In this document: in pieces, positions 33,807 through 40,956 of the stretch
Layout: each line of letters starts with the position of its first letter
How positions within the stretch are numbered: the stretch's first letter is position 1
From: Lachnospiraceae bacterium
GTDB lineage: Bacteria; Bacillota; Clostridia; Lachnospirales; Lachnospiraceae
DNA: 40,956 bases
Reading direction: 5' to 3'
NCBI GenBank assembly: GCA_017938285.1
Contig: JAGBBW010000124.1
Coordinates: 1-40,956 of the forward strand
Translations under genes and position numbers: made by a program
The notes under the pieces: model-generated
The model's database searches: none
Seen by the model: the letters and a program-made list of their open reading frames with translations, nothing else
What the model was told of the DNA's origin: nothing

Positions 33807-34745
33807 CTAAAATTCCAGCAGCATGCTTCCCCATGTGAATCCTGCACCAAATCCTACGATAACTACCTTTTTTCCTGGCTCAAGCAGTCCCTGCTCATCC
33901 ATTTCTGTCAGGGCAATCGGAATACTTGCTGCCGATGTATTTCCATACTTTCCTATATTTTTAAAGAACTTTTCCGCCGGAGCCTTGAACTGTTTGCGTA
34001 CATATTCAATAATACGCTCGTTTGCCTGATGGCAGACTACATAATCCACATCTTCCAGCGTAAGCTCTGCTTTTTCCAAAACCTGTTTTACTGCATTGGA
34101 CATATACTGGGTTGCAAAACGGAACACCGTCTGACCATCCATATAAATATATGGGTCTCCCATCACATGTCCCGGACATCCAAGGGACGCTCTGTTTCCT
34201 ACCGTACCCCAGACACCATAAAATTTCTTTTCTGTATTTCTTTTAATTATTACCGCTCCGGCTCCGTCACCAAAAAGTACACAGGTACTCCGGTCCGTCA
34301 TATCCGTCCTGGTAGAAAGCTGCTCACTTCCAAGCACCAGCGCATACGGTCTGGCTTCCTCCTGAAGCAGGGATCCCGCAACCCTCAGTGCATAAATAAA
34401 TCCGGAACAGGCTGCATTAATATCAAATGCCGGAATATCTTCCGGAAGACCTAATTCTTCCTGGATAATACAAGCCATGGACGGCATGATGTAATCCGGC
34501 GTAGCGGTTCCGACAATGACCGCGCCAATCTGTTCTTTTTCAATCCCACCCTTTTCCAGGGCATGTTTCGCTGCCTGACAGGCCAGCTCCCAGTTTTTTT
34601 CTCCATCACAGAAATGTCTCTGTCTGATTCCTGTTCTGGTGGAAATCCATTCATCACTGGTATCCACAATTTTACTCATATCATCGTTGGTTACCAGTTT
34701 TTTGGGCAAAGCCTTTCCTGTAGCTATAATCTGTACTGCATCCAT
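33807..34745 (-). CDS. fabH: 3-oxoacyl-ACP synthase III FabH
   Basis: This 312-residue condensing enzyme starts chains from acyl-CoA and malonyl-ACP. The catalytic residues are Cys113 in NAACSGFIYAL, His239 in VVCHQANERI and Asn269 in KYGNTSAASIP. The ATG at 34745 follows AGAGGTAGACGG. An upstream reading would add a lysine/arginine-rich stretch not typical of FabH. It is separated from acpP by 158 bases that contain a hairpin. Confidence 0.95.
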   Translation of the reverse strand: MDAVQIIATGKALPKKLVTNDDMSKIVDTSDEWISTRTGIRQRHFCDGEKNWELACQAAKHALEKGGIEKEQIGAVIVGTATPDYIMPSMACIIQEELGLPEDIPAFDINAACSGFIYALRVAGSLLQEEARPYALVLGSEQLSTRTDMTDRSTCVLFGDGAGAVIIKRNTEKKFYGVWGTVGNRASLGCPGHVMGDPYIYMDGQTVFRFATQYMSNAVKQVLEKAELTLEDVDYVVCHQANERIIEYVRKQFKAPAEKFFKNIGKYGNTSAASIPIALTEMDEQGLLEPGKKVVIVGFGAGFTWGSMLLEF

Positions 34746-34826
34746 CCGTCTACCTCTTTTCTTCTGCTGCATGCGCCCGCTCTTTCTCTTTCGTGCCGCC
34801 GCATTCTTTTCCTGCTTCTTCACAGG

Positions 34827-34862
34827 AACGGTGCAGGCTGTTATAAAGCAGGCTGCACCGTT
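34827..34862. other. Hairpin between acpP and fabH
   Basis: AACGGTGCAG (34827-34836) pairs perfectly with CTGCACCGTT (34853-34862) around a 16-base loop. There is no T tract, so it is unlikely to be a full terminator. It may be a processing or stabilising element that keeps acpP mRNA more abundant than the downstream genes. Confidence 0.6.
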
Positions 34863-34903
34863 ATATCATGTTACTGTAAAAAGTAACTGTATTTCTAAAC
34901 AGA

Positions 34904-35131
34904 TTACTTGTTGTTTTCGATGTATGCAACGATATCGTTTACTGTCTTGAAGTTAGCAAGTTCTTCATCCGGAATACTGATATCAAATGCTTCTTCCAGA
35001 GCCATGTTTAATTCTACAGCGTCTAAGGAATCTGCACCTAAATCATCACTTAAGGATGCCTCTAATGTTACCTTATCTTCCTCACAGCTTAAAGTGTCCA
35101 CGATAATTTCTTTTACCTTATCAAATGTCAT
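34904..35131 (-). CDS. acpP: Acyl carrier protein
   Basis: This 75-residue acidic helical protein has the phosphopantetheine site Ser35 in [11 protein letters not shown]. It carries the growing acyl chain between the fab enzymes. It is first in the operon, with AGGAG before the ATG at 35131, a leader of about 100 bases, and a large palindrome at the predicted mRNA start. Confidence 0.97.
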   Translation of the reverse strand: MTFDKVKEIIVDTLSCEEDKVTLEASLSDDLGADSLDAVELNMALEEAFDISIPDEELANFKTVNDIVAYIENNK

Positions 35132-35192
35132 TGTTTTGTTCTCCTTTTTTTACTTTGCTTTTTTAATTGTTACATTTCTGTTACAAATGTTT

Positions 35193-35230
35193 CAATTATT
35201 TTACTTAAAAATTTTTAACTAAAATAATTG
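35193..35230. promoter_or_regulatory. 38-base palindrome at the acpP transcription start, candidate repressor operator
   Basis: The two 19-base arms are complementary except for one G/G (C/C) mismatch at position 12. The outer part is CAATTATTTTA with its complement; the centre is TTAAAAATTTTTAA. The predicted start of transcription falls at or just before its edge (-10 box at 35236-35241). A dimeric MarR-type protein could bind here. Alternatively the mRNA would start with an A/U-rich hairpin. Confidence 0.75.
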
Positions 35231-35235
35231 AGCTT

Positions 35236-35264
35236 ATTCTATTCTATGATTACGTTCTTGTCAA
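35236..35264 (-). promoter_or_regulatory. Sigma-A promoter of the fatty acid synthesis operon
   Basis: On the minus strand a perfect TTGACA (35264-35259), 17 bases and TAGAAT (35241-35236). No other strong promoter is visible inside the operon, so this one may drive all ten genes. Confidence 0.8.
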
Positions 35265-35394
35265 TACCTTTTTGTTAAAAAATTGGCATTTTTCTTTTTT
35301 CTCTTTGTTACAGCATATTTCAAAACACTTTCTTTTATACCTTTTCCTGAATATTCTTTCTTCTTTTTTCCTGTTTTTCCTTTTATCAAACAAA

Positions 35395-37290
35395 TCATCT
35401 TCCGGAGCTGCCAGCCGCTTCTCTCCTGCGCCTCTGTTTTTCAGCATACATCAGACCATCTGACTTTTCTATCAGTCCTTCAAAATTCAATGTTTCCTGC
35501 TCCCCTGTCACATATATGCCCACACTTGCCTCTACTTTATATTCTTTTCCCGATTTTGCATTAAATTCCTTAAAATATTGTATAAAACGTTCTTTTAACA
35601 CCTCTGGTTCCAATGCTCCACAACATACGCCCAGCATCTCATCACCACCAAACCGGGTAAATAATGCTCCCTCCGGACATACCTTTACCAATGCCTGTGC
35701 CACAGCATAAATAGCGAAATCACCTTCTTTATGTCCAAAGGTATCATTAATATATTTTAACCGGTCCAGATCCGCCAGTACAATGGTTAATGGACCATTC
35801 TCTTTTCTGTTTTCGAGAAGCTTCTGATATTCAGTTTCAAACCCCCGGCGGTTATACAGACCGGTCAGGGTATCCGTCTGATACATGGACTCAATCCGAC
35901 TCATCAGAAACTGCCTGTAACGCAGATTCCGGAATCCGCCAATTCCATTGTTTAATGCATTCACCGTCTGGGGAATTTTCATATAATTTCCCTCATTCAG
36001 TTCACTAAAGAAAAAACAGACATATCCAAGCGGCACATCCGCATGATACAATGCTGTAAAAATCAATGCCCTGCCATGTGCCAGCATATAATCCAGATGC
36101 GGCGTAATCTCCTTTAAGCCAAACTGGTACGGAACAAAATTTTCTTTACTGTCACTGTCAAATAGTACAAGCATTTCCCTGTCTTTTTCCCTATGCTCCC
36201 GCCCACATTCTGCCGGGTTTACCTTTTCATCCACACAGTCCAGTTCCACAATGCAGCACATATCATAAAGAATTTCATGCCGCATTTGTTCCGCCACCTG
36301 CGCCGTCGTTTCACAACGCAGCATCCGGGCTGTCACCTGGGATAATACTAATTCTTCTTCCTGAAAACGATACAGGTTATCAAATGCTGCATTCAAAAAA
36401 CCCGAAATATTCTGTGTCTTTTCTCCCTTGCAGCCACAGGATTCTGCCACACACAGCCGTGTTGGCACAAGAAATGTCTCTGTTTTTCCAATCATCCCAT
36501 CCATCTGCCGCAAAATTTCTGCTGTTTTTGCAGCCAGATCTTCCGCAGCACAAATTACGGATGTAATTCTTGGCGATGTAATTGCTATTTCTGTAATACC
36601 ATCAAAACCGGTAACTGCCACATCCTCCGGCACCCGTATACCATGTCTGCTTAAAACATCACATACCGCAATTGCCATACGGTCATTGGCACAAAGCACT
36701 GCTTCCGGAAGCTTTCCGGAAAGAATCAGTTTTTCCATTTCCGCTTCTGCTATAACAGAATTAAAATCCCCATAACTTACCATATCCTCCCGAAACACTA
36801 TACCATTTTCTTCCAACACTTCCCGAAAAGAATTCAGGCGGTATTCCGAAAACACATTTCCCTTTATTCCTGCCATTAAATGCAGTTTTTTTAAATGATG
36901 GTCCTGAATCATATGCCGGACCACCCCTGCAAACTCATTTTTATGGTCGTACTGCAAATTGATGCAGCCTTCTTTCCGTTCTCCTATTATAATTACAGGA
37001 ATCCCATGGGATTCTGCACGCCGGACCAGTTCATCGGATACGGTTCTGTTCCGCATTACCTCTTCGAACACAATCACAACATCAAGTATTTCATAATCCA
37101 TAATGTCATAGACTGCCATCTGAGGATTCCTGGCCATATCTTCTTCCCCCACTACAGAGCAGGTATTATACACAAACAGACCATATCCAATTTTCTGCAC
37201 TGCCCGGTTTAACGCTGTAATATATTCATTTGTAGCTCCATCCTGTATTCTGGCAATACAGACAGCCGCAATTTTTTTACCATATATCAT
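35395..37290 (-). CDS. LacI-type sensor domain fused to GGDEF diguanylate cyclase
   Basis: This 631-residue protein opens with a LacI/GalR periplasmic-binding-like domain (about 1-300; AVCIARIQDGATNEY, VLCANDRMAIAVCDVLSRHGIRVPEDVAVTGFDG). It lacks the usual N-terminal HTH. A GAF-like or helical linker follows. The GGDEF domain starts at TDTLTGLYNRRGFE, with the active site RFGGDEM at about 546-552. A methionine takes the place of Phe, which is tolerated in active cyclases. No RxxD inhibitory site precedes it. It should make c-di-GMP in response to a cytoplasmic sugar-like ligand. The ATG at 37290 is nine bases after GGGAGGG. Confidence 0.9.
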   Translation of the reverse strand: MIYGKKIAAVCIARIQDGATNEYITALNRAVQKIGYGLFVYNTCSVVGEEDMARNPQMAVYDIMDYEILDVVIVFEEVMRNRTVSDELVRRAESHGIPVIIIGERKEGCINLQYDHKNEFAGVVRHMIQDHHLKKLHLMAGIKGNVFSEYRLNSFREVLEENGIVFREDMVSYGDFNSVIAEAEMEKLILSGKLPEAVLCANDRMAIAVCDVLSRHGIRVPEDVAVTGFDGITEIAITSPRITSVICAAEDLAAKTAEILRQMDGMIGKTETFLVPTRLCVAESCGCKGEKTQNISGFLNAAFDNLYRFQEEELVLSQVTARMLRCETTAQVAEQMRHEILYDMCCIVELDCVDEKVNPAECGREHREKDREMLVLFDSDSKENFVPYQFGLKEITPHLDYMLAHGRALIFTALYHADVPLGYVCFFFSELNEGNYMKIPQTVNALNNGIGGFRNLRYRQFLMSRIESMYQTDTLTGLYNRRGFETEYQKLLENRKENGPLTIVLADLDRLKYINDTFGHKEGDFAIYAVAQALVKVCPEGALFTRFGGDEMLGVCCGALEPEVLKERFIQYFKEFNAKSGKEYKVEASVGIYVTGEQETLNFEGLIEKSDGLMYAEKQRRRREAAGSSGR

Positions 37291-37379
37291 TCCTGTTTCC
37301 CTCCCCATACTTTCCACACATTCTCCATACTGTCACAGCAGCAGTATGTCATACCCTTTCCGGGCCCTGTTTTATCCTA

Positions 37380-37408
37380 ATTATAGCTTTTTCTGAAAAA
37401 CTTAGCAA
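37380..37408 (-). promoter_or_regulatory. Sigma-A promoter of the LacI-GGDEF gene
   Basis: On the minus strand TTGCTA (37408-37403), 17 bases and a perfect TATAAT (37385-37380). The leader holds a small hairpin, CATACTG (37326-37332) with CAGTATG (37342-37348). I see no c-di-GMP riboswitch motif in it. Confidence 0.8.
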
Positions 37409-37468
37409 GCTTTTCCTTTTGTCCATAAACACCACCTTCAAACCTTTCATTTTTTTAGGTAATTTTTG

Positions 37469-37496
37469 TTGACTTTATGCTATTGTATGATATAAA
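37469..37496 (+). promoter_or_regulatory. Promoter of the 177-residue hypothetical gene
   Basis: TTGACT (37469-37474), 16 bases and TATAAA (37491-37496), about 90 bases before the start codon and divergent from the LacI-GGDEF promoter. Confidence 0.65.
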
Positions 37497-37502
37497 ATAA
37501 AT

Positions 37503-37553
37503 CAGGGCTTTCCGTTTCCCGCAGGAACACTTCAAACCTCCGGGACTGCCCTG
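37503..37553 (+). other. Structured leader in front of the hypothetical gene
   Basis: CAGGGC (37503-37508) pairs with GCCCTG (37548-37553), and CCCG (37518-37521) with CGGG (37540-37543). This forms a two-part stem just after the predicted transcription start. No known riboswitch class is recognised. It may be an attenuator or a stabilising structure. Confidence 0.45.
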
Positions 37554-37587
37554 TTATTATACCAATCCAAGTGTTGAGGTAAAACAA

Positions 37588-38121
37588 ATGCAGCAGTATC
37601 AATTTGAAAAAATTTATAGTGAAATGGAAAAAGAATTTGGAAAAATCAAGTCCGGAACGGAAGAAGACTATCTCCTGATGCTTCTGGCAATGGAAGGAAA
37701 TGCTTTAAAAATACGCCGTAAATATCCAGCAGCTAACAGCAGACGTCTTAAAGAGGCGATTACATTGACCTTATTTAAAATTAAAGGCTATTACACCGCT
37801 GCCTCCTATGACACTGACAAATTCCGTGATGAAAATAACGAACGGCTGGAATATGCCATTCTTATGGCATTTGATCCTTTTACCAATCCGGAAATTAAAG
37901 AAAAGATGGAAGCGGAACATATGCTGGATCTGAAAAACCTTGATGAACTTCACAGTTATTTCAAAGAACCAGTCATGTGTTTATTACGCATAAAAGAATC
38001 CATTGAATTTCTTGAAAAGAAAAACGGCTCCGATGGTTATTTTGATTTTATAGAAAATCATATCGGCTATAGGATTACCGGAGAAGAACTACTTTCTGCA
38101 CTGGTAATGCCACATCCATAA
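37588..38121 (+). CDS. Hypothetical helical protein
   Basis: This 177-residue soluble, charged, mostly helical protein has the stretches NALKIRRKYPAANSRRLKEAI, FRDENNERLEYAILMAFDPF and EPVMCLLRIKESIEFLEKK. No domain is recognised, and there is no signal peptide or membrane helix. The ATG follows GAGGTAAAACAA. It has its own promoter and a good terminator (38128-38155), so it is a single-gene unit. Confidence 0.75.
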   Translation: MQQYQFEKIYSEMEKEFGKIKSGTEEDYLLMLLAMEGNALKIRRKYPAANSRRLKEAITLTLFKIKGYYTAASYDTDKFRDENNERLEYAILMAFDPFTNPEIKEKMEAEHMLDLKNLDELHSYFKEPVMCLLRIKESIEFLEKKNGSDGYFDFIENHIGYRITGEELLSALVMPHP

Positions 38122-38127
38122 AAAGAG

Positions 38128-38155
38128 GCCTCCGGTTACTATGGGAGGCTTTTTT
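38128..38155 (+). terminator. Terminator of the hypothetical gene
   Basis: GCCTCC (38128-38133) pairs with GGAGGC (38144-38149) around a ten-base loop, followed by six T. The ATG at 38141 lies inside the loop and is not a real start. Confidence 0.88.
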
Positions 38156-38206
38156 CATTATATAGGAAAGTTCAAAAGACTTTGTACTTACTTTTTGGAG
38201 GAATAT

Positions 38207-39373
38207 ATGGAGCAGAATAAAATCACAGAATTACAGAATTTACTTACCTCTTCCCTTACAGAACTGACCATCAGCAACCCTGTGAAAGAAGAAACCCTGA
38301 CTAAAGTCAAAATCCGTCCCCTGGAATTAAAAGGAACCTCTCTTTTCCAGATCGAAGAATTTACAAAAACCCAGGCATTTCATAAAAATGTTACTCTGGA
38401 TGAACTGCAGAAACTTTTTCCTCTTTATTTTGAAAAACGTTTCCGTCAGGCACTGCTTAAGACACCGGAGGAAGAAGTGCAGATTCTGGTCAGCAAAAAA
38501 GGAGCTGTTTCTGTCTTAAGAAAGAAAACTAAAAACGCACAGCTTCCAAAACTTCCACTTTCCCATAACCGCACAAAGAATTATATTTTAAACGAAGGCA
38601 CTCCGGTGCCATTTCTTGTAGAACTTGGGGTTATGACAAAAGATGGTGCCGTTACCAAGGCAAAATATGATAAATTCCGTCAGATTAACCGGTTTCTGGA
38701 ATTTATCCAGGACATTCTTCCCGCTTTACCAGCTAACCGCACCATTACCATTCTGGATTTTGGCTGTGGCAAGTCCTATCTGACCTTTGCCATTTACCAT
38801 TTCCTGAAAGTGCTGCATGGCCGGAATGTTAAAATCATCGGGCTGGATTTAAAAAAGGATGTCATTACGAACTGTAACCGTCTGGCAGAAAAACTGGGTT
38901 ACGAAGAACTCACCTTTCTGCATGGTGACATTGCAGACTATGAAGGCATGAACCAGGTTGACATGGTAGTCACTTTGCATGCCTGTGATACTGCCACAGA
39001 CTATGCCCTGGCAAAGGCCACTTTCTGGAACGCTTCGGTAATCCTAAGTGTTCCCTGCTGCCAGCATGAATTAAATAAACAAATAACAAACGAAAACCTC
39101 GCTCCTCTTTTAAAATATGGCCTGATAAAAGAACGGACCGCTGCCCTGTTCACTGATGCCATCCGGGGCAACCTGTTGGAAGCAGCCGGATACCAGACGC
39201 AGATTTTAGAATTCATTGACATGGAACACACACCGAAAAATATTCTTCTGCGGGCAGTCCGAAAGCAGAAGCCATCCGAAGAAACCTTGCAGAAAAATCT
39301 GGCAGAATTGAAACCAACACTGGATTTTCTGCATGTGGATCCAACACTATATCACTTATTGATAAAAAAATAG
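38207..39373 (+). CDS. SAM-dependent methyltransferase (Methyltransf_32 type)
   Basis: This 388-residue protein has an N-terminal region of about 170 residues. A class I methyltransferase fold follows with the SAM loop ILDFGCGKSYLTFAIY, an acidic strand end IIGLDLKKDVI, and the family block VTLHACDTATDYAL, then SVPCCQHELN. Homologues with HACD...VPCCQHE are grouped as Methyltransf_32; the substrate is unknown to me, possibly RNA. The ATG at 38207 follows TTGGAGGAATAT. A start 66 bases upstream would begin in the preceding terminator. Confidence 0.88.
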   Translation: MEQNKITELQNLLTSSLTELTISNPVKEETLTKVKIRPLELKGTSLFQIEEFTKTQAFHKNVTLDELQKLFPLYFEKRFRQALLKTPEEEVQILVSKKGAVSVLRKKTKNAQLPKLPLSHNRTKNYILNEGTPVPFLVELGVMTKDGAVTKAKYDKFRQINRFLEFIQDILPALPANRTITILDFGCGKSYLTFAIYHFLKVLHGRNVKIIGLDLKKDVITNCNRLAEKLGYEELTFLHGDIADYEGMNQVDMVVTLHACDTATDYALAKATFWNASVILSVPCCQHELNKQITNENLAPLLKYGLIKERTAALFTDAIRGNLLEAAGYQTQILEFIDMEHTPKNILLRAVRKQKPSEETLQKNLAELKPTLDFLHVDPTLYHLLIKK

Positions 39374-39384
39374 AAAACTGTCAG

Positions 39385-39441
39385 ACAAATAAGCATTGCC
39401 TGCATCTCTTTGAAAGATAGGGACGATGCTTATTTGTTTTT
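39385..39441. terminator. Bidirectional terminator after the methyltransferase gene
   Basis: ACAAATAAGCAT (39385-39396) pairs with ATGCTTATTTGT (39426-39437), followed by T on the plus strand. It separates the methyltransferase gene from the converging toroid-like gene. The outer bases GTCAG and CTGAC can also pair. Confidence 0.85.
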
Positions 39442-39457
39442 CTGACACCAGCAGTTA

Positions 39458-40261
39458 TCAGCCTTTTAATTTATTCAGAATGGCAGTTATCTTTGCTGTA
39501 CAATCTGCTTTTCTGCACTCAGCACTTCTCCAGGAATCGGAAAGTGGAAAATACAGATTATCCTTCGCCTTTGTTCCCAAATCCCATTGACCGTTGCCAT
39601 CCTTATTATCTTCCAGCCATTCTACTACAAAGTTAAGTTTTTCTTTCGCCAGTCTGTACCCTGACAAAATATCAATCGCTTCTATATAGCGACTCGCTTC
39701 CACTGACTGAAATTCTTTTGGCAACTCACTAATCCGCTTTCCGTAAATGTAATAAATACCTTTTTCGTGATGAATCACATAATCCAGCATACGGTCTTCT
39801 GTTTCTTCCCTCAAAAGTCCCTGTAGTAAATTCATCTCATAAAATGTAACAAAATCTACTTCCCCGGTATCTTTTTCATACTTACCCTCTGCAAATTCTG
39901 TTTCTATCCTGGTTACCCAATATCTGGCACACACTAAAGCAGCTTTATTTTCCGGTTCAAATATTTTTACCCATGTGGCTAACATCAGTTTCGTAAACTG
40001 GTCCCAGTCTCTGGATTTTTCACTGTAATTATCAATTCTTCTTTCTCCATTTAAGCAGGATACCATACAATCCACGGCTTTTCTGACAGGTTCATCCTGG
40101 ATAGTAAACCCTAACAGTTTTAAACGACGCAGTGCCTGCTCCGTGGTCAGCGGTTTTTTATTGTTCGGTACCGCAAGCGAATGAAACTCATTTCCCCAGG
40201 TACCATCTTCCTTCTGTGCTGCTATGATCTGCTGTGCTGCTTTTCCATTTTTATAATCCAT
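39458..40261 (-). CDS. Hypothetical protein with alpha/alpha-toroid (terpenoid cyclase-like) features
   Basis: This 267-residue protein has repeated QKEDGTWG / DNKDGNGQWDLG motifs, as in prenyltransferase/squalene-cyclase-type alpha-alpha barrels, and helices in between. It lacks the DXDD acid motif of squalene cyclases, so catalysis is not implied. Similar conserved hypotheticals occur in Lachnospiraceae (my recollection). The C terminus has a conserved-looking FPLSDSWRSAECRKADCTAKI with two cysteines. GAGGTGGCGGT precedes the ATG at 40261. It follows the RidA-like gene by 48 bases and is probably co-transcribed. Confidence 0.75.
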   Translation of the reverse strand: MDYKNGKAAQQIIAAQKEDGTWGNEFHSLAVPNNKKPLTTEQALRRLKLLGFTIQDEPVRKAVDCMVSCLNGERRIDNYSEKSRDWDQFTKLMLATWVKIFEPENKAALVCARYWVTRIETEFAEGKYEKDTGEVDFVTFYEMNLLQGLLREETEDRMLDYVIHHEKGIYYIYGKRISELPKEFQSVEASRYIEAIDILSGYRLAKEKLNFVVEWLEDNKDGNGQWDLGTKAKDNLYFPLSDSWRSAECRKADCTAKITAILNKLKG

Positions 40262-40309
40262 ACCGCCACCTCACTCATCATCTAAGGCATTCCCCATAAA
40301 AGCGTTTTC

Positions 40310-40675
40310 TTATTTACCTGCGTAAGCAATTCCATCCAATTGAAACTGTAAGCCATTCTCACCACCATGATGCGCAAAATTTGTCTGAATGGATTTTCTT
40401 ACCGGGTATTTTCCATGAAAACGTTCTTTTATTACCTTTTCCATAATAGGAATATTCCAGACATCCCGGAACAGACAATCCATCTGGACAACATGTTCCA
40501 GACTCAGTCCCACTAAGGCGAGTCTCTGCTCCATATGGTCAATTGCACCATTGATCTGCGCTTCTACCGGTTGTCCTATGTTTCCAACACAATAACTTAA
40601 AAAGTAAAAATCCCCTGCTTTCATTATCCCCGTGTGGGCCCAGTCTTCATTTACATCAAATCTTTCTATACCCAT
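40310..40675 (-). CDS. RidA/YjgF-family protein
   Basis: This 121-residue Rid-family protein contains GDFYFLSYCVGNIGQPVEAQINGAIDHMEQRL, then VVQMDCLFRDVWNIPIM, and a C-terminal FQLDGIAYAGK. Rid proteins form trimers and typically deaminate reactive enamines or imines. The arginine that binds the substrate carboxylate in RidA is not evident in the expected VQMDCLFRD stretch, so the substrate may differ. The ATG at 40675 is nine bases after AAGGAG; a TTG two codons earlier is too close. A LexA-like box lies between promoter and gene. Confidence 0.82.
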   Translation of the reverse strand: MGIERFDVNEDWAHTGIMKAGDFYFLSYCVGNIGQPVEAQINGAIDHMEQRLALVGLSLEHVVQMDCLFRDVWNIPIMEKVIKERFHGKYPVRKSIQTNFAHHGGENGLQFQLDGIAYAGK

Positions 40676-40713
40676 ATACAATTTCTCCTTCTTAAACCAT
40701 ACGGCAGTTTAAA

Positions 40714-40725
40714 GAACGTATGTTC
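40714..40725 (-). promoter_or_regulatory. LexA (SOS)-type box upstream of the RidA-like gene
   Basis: The minus strand reads GAACATACGTTC, matching the inner part of the Gram-positive LexA site (GAAC-R-N-R-Y-GTTY). The flanking bases are A and T instead of the preferred C and G/C. It lies just after the -10 box (40733-40738), at the expected transcription start, a position where LexA would block initiation. Confidence 0.55.
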
Positions 40726-40732
40726 TATTGTT

Positions 40733-40761
40733 ATATTATCATATTTATCATGGATTTTCAA
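40733..40761 (-). promoter_or_regulatory. Sigma-A promoter of the RidA-like / toroid-like operon
   Basis: On the minus strand TTGAAA (40761-40756), 17 bases and TAATAT (40738-40733), about 58 bases before the start codon. Confidence 0.72.
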
Positions 40762-40800
40762 GAGTTTTTATTTTTTTTCTTTCAACGCAGCGACTGACCG

Positions 40801-40828
40801 GTTACTGTTCACACGCAATGTCAGTAAC
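40801..40828. repeat. Seven-base inverted repeat
   Basis: GTTACTG (40801-40807) and CAGTAAC (40822-40828) surround 14 bases. Function is unknown. It is possibly a repeat element or weak terminator between operons. Confidence 0.35.
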
Positions 40829-40918
40829 TTAAGATATTATTTTTCAAAAAGATATTTTTATTTCTGATACCTTCTTGATATTTTTAAATTAACACTTGAC
40901 AAATATTGCAAAATCTGC

Positions 40919-40950
40919 GGCATTCTTACTGATTCATCAGTAAGAATGCC
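40919..40950. terminator. Perfect 14-bp hairpin at the window end
   Basis: GGCATTCTTACTGA (40919-40932) pairs perfectly with 40937-40950 around the loop TTCA. The plus strand continues with CTTT before the window ends, so the T tract cannot be fully judged. TTGACA stands at 40896-40901 but no -10 box follows. Confidence 0.6.
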
Positions 40951-40956
40951 CTTTGA

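Noticed and set aside
34746-34823. Lys/Arg-rich N-terminal extension of FabH
   Set aside because: It has no ribosome site at its start and is not FabH-like; the ATG at 34745 is well placed.
37291-37400. c-di-GMP riboswitch in the leader of the LacI-GGDEF gene
   Set aside because: The conserved GEMM motifs are not present; only a simple seven-base hairpin is seen.
38141-38206. Upstream ATG for the methyltransferase
   Set aside because: It lies in the loop of a terminator hairpin. The ATG at 38207 has GGAGGAATAT.
1-40956. CRISPR array, rRNA, tRNA, integrase or replication origin
   Set aside because: I looked for regularly spaced repeats, tRNA cloverleaf and CCA-type ends, and rRNA motifs on both strands and saw none.

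Overview
The window reads as a low-to-moderate GC, spore-forming Firmicute, most likely a Lachnospiraceae member. The support is a FabK-type fatty acid synthase operon, spoVAD-spoVAE, strong AGGAGG ribosome binding sites, and many signalling proteins with CheY-like, HPt, HD-GYP and GGDEF domains. The genus cannot be fixed from sequence alone.

Layout. 1-140: right end of an IS3-family element. 262-1679: an NlpC/P60-like hydrolase and a YwaF-type membrane protein. 1951-4818: a bifunctional class A penicillin-binding protein with its own promoter and terminator. 4902-6312: spoVAE and spoVAD behind a good forespore (sigma-G type) promoter, without spoVAC. 6469-7788: a DUF4143-type AAA ATPase. 7991-8196: gene debris. 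8197-16231: a four-gene signalling operon. It encodes two membrane-anchored BMP-like binding proteins, a hybrid histidine kinase, and a very large HK-REC-HPt-REC-HD-GYP protein. 16324-17808: endonuclease IV and an NfeD-like membrane protein.

17957-25810 is an AT-rich accessory island. It holds an RloA/RloB (AbiL-like) defence pair, a small Cys/His protein, an HTH / zinc-ribbon membrane protein / SPFH-GYF operon, two small genes, and an HTH-MntA/HepT toxin-antitoxin pair. The pair's promoter contains an inverted-repeat operator.

26000-35264 is the type II fatty acid synthesis operon on the minus strand. In transcription order it is acpP, fabH, fabK, a second FabK-like flavoprotein, fabD, fabG, fabF, fabZ, marR, and a fused accD-accA. 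accB and accC are absent. A 38-base palindrome sits at the predicted transcription start of acpP and is the obvious candidate operator for the MarR protein. Downstream are a LacI-type sensor fused to GGDEF (35395-37290), an unknown 177-residue protein, a methyltransferase, an alpha/alpha-toroid-like protein, and a RidA-family protein behind a LexA-type box.

How the genes work together. The BMP/kinase/HD-GYP operon should sense a small ligand, possibly a nucleoside, at the cell surface. It would relay phosphate to a c-di-GMP phosphodiesterase rather than to a DNA-binding regulator. The LacI-GGDEF protein elsewhere in the window would make c-di-GMP. The BMP-coupled phosphorelay is the best candidate for a little-described system. 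Next are the SPFH/zinc-ribbon operon inside the defence island and the palindromic acpP leader.
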